A stretch of DNA of 64,000 bases, taken from assembly GCF_905475395.1 (NCBI RefSeq), contig NC_058337.1, positions 139,073,172 to 139,137,171 of the forward strand, in the 5' to 3' direction. The notes below the pieces were generated by a model that was not told the origin of the DNA, did no database searches, and saw only the letters and a program-made list of their open reading frames with translations. Shown here one piece after another: positions 59,276 to 64,000 of the stretch. Both the position numbers and the translations under genes were made by a program. Within the stretch, counting starts at the first letter, position 1. Every line of letters begins with the position of its first letter. This DNA comes from Chrysoperla carnea. Taxonomy: Eukaryota; Arthropoda; Insecta; Neuroptera; Chrysopidae.

Positions 59276-62200
59276 TCAACAAATAATGCTATAGTGGCCC
59301 CATGGTTTTGTTTCACATGAATTGTGAGTAATGTGTCGTTTTTGGTCAAATGGTGATAAGCCCACTTTCTGCTGTTTGATGGTATGTAAGCGGTGTCGCT
59401 TGGATTGGATGCTTTGCTGAACACGGTAAAAGTTACGGTTCTCAAGCAAACACCGCTTATAGTCCTCAAAAGTAAGTTTTCGGATAGCTGACTTCTTGAG
59501 ACCCTTGGATCGTTTAGTCTCTTTTTTATTTTGCACCCGAATAGCATACATTTTGCTACGTAATCCGACAAATTCTAGCATAACATCACCATTATTTTCA
59601 TCGGACATTAAACCCTTGACTTTCTTATTACGTAGTGGCATACCATAGATGTTGTCGGGTGCATAGTCAGCCGTATCAAAACGATTAATATCCTGTTTCA
59701 TGACCTCATAGACGTCAGTATTTTTCACGCTATAAATTAGACTATCGGTGTCTGTGTATAATAACCTGACATTTGTGGGGTTGTACCGTTGGTACATGTA
59801 GTTGTAGTGGAAGTCATACACAAACGTTTTCGATATGTCTAAAATTGTGAAGCCTATGTAGATGGGTTTGTTGAAACGTATCTGTGATTTTTTCATTTCA
59901 ACAATACTGACGTCATTGTCGAGCACCATCATACTGTGAAAATTGGGATTGGCAATTAATTTCTTCACACCATGTTTTCCATCCCAATTTTTTCGTATGT
60001 ACACAACCCGATGTTTCCTCACATTCTCCATGGTTTTACCGAAGATGGCATTAATCATGAGTTTGAATAATGCTTTTTCAAACTCATTTGAGGCGTTCTT
60101 GCGCATCTCGGTATTGAAATCAATATATGGTTTCAACCATGCAGATTGATCGAATTGTAACACACGGTGGTATTTTGTTACCTTAACACCGAGTTGTGTA
60201 TACAGTTTTAAATTCCTGTAGTGCACGACATAGTTGGTCTTATTGTAAAGGGTTGACAGAAGATATTTTTGTTTTGATCCAGGTGGTTTCGTTGTCTCCG
60301 GACATGGCGGTAAATCGCTAAAGTTATCATGTAGATGTTGGGGTATTTCAAGGTCTACTTCTAAAATGTACCCGACTGGTGAATCATCTGCAACATCCTC
60401 GATGTTTGGTGTGTCGACCCACTTAAAATTTCCTGTTGGTAGGTATCCACACATTGCTGCACCATATAGGTTCACCACATCATAATACATAAGGTAGACA
60501 TCTTCTTGAGTTTTATCATACCCCTCTTCCATGTACTTATTGTTTGCCTTAGCATAGCGATTAGAACATTGACTTACACCGCCTCTGATTCCTTTCTCGA
60601 TAAACAACAAGTCATCAATATCCGTGAACAATTCCAATTTGATATTGGTGTATTTCAACATGGCGCTCCACGTATAGCCAGGAAGTGTGTAATAGTGACT
60701 AGGATCGAGATTATAGCTATGAATACAAGTGTTACGGAAATTTTCAAAAATATCCGCAAGTAGTAACACATCAGTTTTCATATACAGGTCTGAATAATCA
60801 CCTAGTGTATGTAAATTGAATGTGTTCCATACCTGTATCGCATGGTTATAATCCTCATCCGTTATGTGTTCATCTGTTAAGACACTGTAGAACGCCTCCT
60901 TTGGTGGTAATTTTGTCTCTTGGAGACGTCCCCAGCTACTCATGTATTCATATGGAAATACACCTTTTCTCGTTAGCAATTGAAATTGTTCATCATTACT
61001 GACCTATAAAAAATTAAAAAACAAATTACAACCCTGTATTAAAAATTAATTATTTTTTATCATTTACCTCTTTATGTAAAATGGATTTTTTATCATTATC
61101 TAAATATGAGGCCAGATTTTCCAACTTGTCTGCGAGAAATCGGAAGGAATCAATGAATCTTAATTGAATGTCCGAGACGTGCTTTGTGAAACTGATGTAC
61201 TTTTCTTTGTTGATGGGCAACACATCAACTTGACCGTCGATTTCCGTCAGCAGAGCTTCAATAATAAAATGCGAATCGTATCCACTTAAGTTGTGCATCA
61301 CAACAGGTATCACCCTTGAATCTTGATAATGCAGATTACAAAATTGGTGTGCTGCTCCACGGTAGATACCTAAAATAGATTAATATAAAATTAGATGAAA
61401 TTAAAAAATAATAAATAACCTGCATTACCTGTGCGATGTGAATGGTCGCGAACACGTATGGAATTGGATACGAAATCTTTACCACAAATGTGACACTTCT
61501 CTGCTGACATAAAATCCAGTTCTTGTTCGACGGTGAGCGGATACATTGGTTTAACGTGTTTTATTTTTTGCTCTAATGAGTACGCTACTTGTTCCAGTTC
61601 ATGAACAAACCACTTGACACAATCAGCACCACGGTATGCCTTATAAAACGATTGGTTGGGATCATGGGTACAATGAACATAGTAACCTACACTGTAGGGT
61701 ACATGTTTTTGAATATTTTTTGTATAAGACCCATGATCCATTTCCATGTCTTCATGATGTTGTGGTACCAATAACGCCTCAAAGTCAGCGTACACCATAT
61801 ACTCAACACGTTCCTTGCTGTTGAAATCTTTGAACTCAACGAACCGCTCGTCATCAGTTTCAGGCATTCGTACCCGCACTGCTTCTTTCTCACCACAATT
61901 TACTGAATGCTGTTGGAGTTTGACTTCTGTAGCAAAATAGTTGAGACATCGATCACATAAATAAATTTTATGCTCGCGTTTTGTTACACCCGATTGACTC
62001 AACTTTGCTAAATTTTTTATCCAGCAAAAGTGGTGACTGTTCCCATTCTCCACAGCCAATAGATGAATTTTCTTCCCCGCAGTGTTCGAACTAACGCGTA
62101 CAGGGAAAATTTCCAAACCATGTATAAACGTATCTTTGTAGCCGTACACATTAATCGATAGCTGCGGGTTCATCTTTTCAAATTTATTAATTTGATCCAG

Positions 62201-63164
62201 AGACATGGGGAACTTTAATCCATCACATTTTAAATGATGTTTATAGTGCGGGTACTTAGTTAAACGTTGAGGATTCCTTTCAACCGGGTAAAGTGCTGAC
62301 ATTATCGACCATAGAAAACAATGTTGGTCTTTATTCTGGACATTAACCACAGCCAATTTATTTTTGATGACTGGTGGTAGTTCACAAAAAGTCCCAGCTG
62401 TGATCGGAGAGTACTTATTCATGTGGACTCGAATATTTATGATCATGTCAAGAGCCCAACCGCTATCGCGTTCCTGGAATTCTTCCAATTTTTTCAGCAA
62501 ATAGTTTTTGACATGATCAATGTACCACTCCTGCATGTCCGTTGTCAGATACATTTCCTTGGCCGGCGTTATAAAAGTTTTCAAATCCTCCTCTTTGGTG
62601 GTGGGCTTAATGAAATTGCCCGTGAACATAATATACACCTGAAATAAAATTCAAGATCTCATTAGACTATTTAAATTATAAATCTTAAATTTTACTTACC
62701 TTGAGGGGATGCTTCACTAGCTCACGCCGAACGTGTCTTCTAAACATTGGAAATGCCCGGTTGAAAAATATATTTGGATCTTTATAATCCAAATTTGTAA
62801 TCATACCAGTCTTCACCCTGCCCTGGTGGTGGGTTTCAATTGTCTCCCAGATTAGATGTCGATTTTGTTTTTTGGTGACTCCACCACCTTGTTTAACTAA
62901 ATCTAATCGCAGTCGGTGAAGTTGCCGCTGGTATGATTTACAAAGTCCAATATTAGCTTCAAGACGCAGAGGATTTTCTTTCTTTAACATCAACATCTTT
63001 TTGAATAAGCGGATGTTCTGCTTATTAAGTATCATCCATCGCTCAGCTTCCTCCACCGTCTTGATGAGCCTCAACGCTCTCTCCACTTTCTTCATCATAT
63101 CAGTGCTACCACCTTGAGGTACCGCGTTTAGCGTTTGCATAACATTTTGTTCGTAGGTGTCCAT
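59276..63164 (-). CDS. polB: Protein-primed DNA polymerase B (element D, 4 exons)
   Basis: Exons on the - strand: 63164-62700, 62638-61429, 61369-61068, 61003-59276, with the same lengths as in A and C. All catalytic motifs present, no defect seen. First intron begins GTAAGT. Residue-level differences from A are few (for example [19 protein letters not shown]). Confidence 0.93.
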
Positions 63165-63364
63165 CTTTCAAAAAAATTATATTTAAGTTTCACAATATTA
63201 TTTAAAAAATTTTACACTTACCGTTATATTTTCAAATACTAAGCAAAATATACGTTACCGAACGTTCAACACTAAAGTTAACTTACAACTGAGTAATATT
63301 TGTTTTTTGTATAAAATATATAGACTAAGTTTAGAATAATAAATATACCAAAAACAAAAAAAAA

Positions 63365-63405
<41 letters not shown>

Positions 63406-63551
63406 GAAAAAACTAACTGAAGCAAAGGTGAATTTCAAAAGAGATACTTCAACAGCTACGTACATCACTTTTTATAGCATTATCCCCACCACTAAAAAGT
63501 TGTAATTTGATATTTTTATAATCGTAATTCAAACTAATTATTTTTTCTTGG
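63165..63551. promoter_or_regulatory. pPolB leader and promoter (element D)
   Basis: Contains an ACTTAC splice-donor complement (63216-63221), an (AAT)n microsatellite (about 63361-63405) and, at about 63465-63495 on the - strand, GTGGTGGGGATAATGCTATAAAAAG. Relative to A and C, about 15-20 bp next to the microsatellite are missing. Confidence 0.5.
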
Positions 63552-64000
63552 AATTCAGACAAGTTTAAACATGTTCAAACAAGTTTGAACTTGTAGCAGG
63601 ATGATGATATCATATTTTTCAAGGTCAAATTAACATATTATTGAAAATAGCTGACACGTGTAAAATTATTTTAAGATCAAAGTCCATTCAAACAAGTTTG
63701 AACATGTATTTTTATTATGTAAATTTCAAGTGTCATATTACATTGCTAATTCAATAAAAAAAAAAAATATTAACATCCGGTCACGTGTTTTGACACATGT
63801 AAAATTATTTCAAACAAGTTTGAACTTGTTACAAGATGATGATATCATATTTTTCAAGGTCAAATTAACATATTCTTGAAAATTGCTGACACGTGTGAAA
63901 TTATTTTAAGATCAAAGTCCATTCAAACAAGTTTGAACATGTATTTTTATTATGTAAATTTCAAGTGTCATATTACATCGCTGACTCAATAAAAAAAAAT
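63552..64000 (-). repeat. Right TIR of element D, partial
   Basis: Inner AT-rich part of the TIR with decamers at 63555-63594. It runs off the window at an A tract. Confidence 0.92.

Larger units (their letters stand above)
48561..64000 (-). mobile_element. Polinton/Maverick element D, complete genes, right end beyond window
   Basis: Same gene order as element A in the reverse direction, with every core gene open. The right TIR is cut by the window end. It is inserted in a bacterial aminotransferase gene. Its tip (AGTAGAAGAGTCAAGCCGG) is a third variant, and it shares the following TTTCAGCACAGTT with element A. Confidence 0.95.

Noticed and set aside
1-64000. tRNA or rRNA genes
   Set aside because: No cloverleaf-like or rRNA-like sequence was noticed on reading; an absence by eye is not proof.

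Overview
The window is a nest of Maverick/Polinton elements (large self-synthesising DNA transposons related to adeno-like viruses) inserted into decayed bacterial DNA. The Polinton genes carry short spliceosomal introns, a retrovirus-type integrase, protein-primed DNA polymerase B (pPolB), a packaging ATPase, an adenovirus-type cysteine protease and jelly-roll capsid genes. The host is therefore a eukaryote, most likely an arthropod by the style of the proteins; that last step is inference. About 6.8 kb lies outside the elements. It is AT-rich bacterial DNA: IS21, IS982 and IS200/IS605 transposases and three surface-polysaccharide genes, most broken by stops, frameshifts or insertions. This looks like DNA from an intracellular bacterium that moved into the eukaryotic genome.

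Layout. 1-1491 is an IS21 pair (istB, istA). Element A (1492-17163, 15.7 kb, 6-bp target duplication CCCCAG) splits istA and is complete: TIR, pPolB(+), ORF143(+), then INT, a fibre-like gene, a minisatellite, a DUF8207-like gene, ORF162, the major capsid protein (MCP), a 59-aa gene, penton, protease and a PLA2/pVI-like gene (all -), ATPase(+), TIR. 17164-18794 holds the rest of istA and pieces of IS21, IS982 and IS200. Element B (18795-44909, duplication CATATT) splits an IS200 tnpA. It consists of defective, partly palindromic Polinton copies. Element C (22084-36924, duplication GATACA) is nested inside a minisatellite of B; it keeps an intact pPolB and carries two cargo genes but has lost the capsid genes. 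44910-48560 is bacterial: the end of tnpA, a DUF6492-like pseudogene, a GT10 fucosyltransferase pseudogene split by a second IS200, and a DegT-type aminotransferase cut by the next Polinton. Element D (48561 to beyond 64000) is a second complete Polinton, in the opposite orientation to A.

How the genes work together. pPolB would copy the linear element from its ends and INT would insert it with a 6-bp duplication. MCP, penton and ATPase would build and fill a particle, and the protease would mature it. The structural genes are packed like an operon: stop/start overlaps of 8 and 1 nt, a 1-nt gap, and a protease reading frame with no proper start codon. That frame is entered at a canonical -1 slippery heptamer (AAAAAAC) at the end of the PLA2/pVI-like gene, conserved in all four copies. 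The ~1.1-1.7 kb TIRs hold an outer GC-rich module (CRE, CCAAT, GC-box and YY1-like motifs) and an inner AT-rich module with E-boxes and back-to-back decamers matching the p53 half-site consensus.
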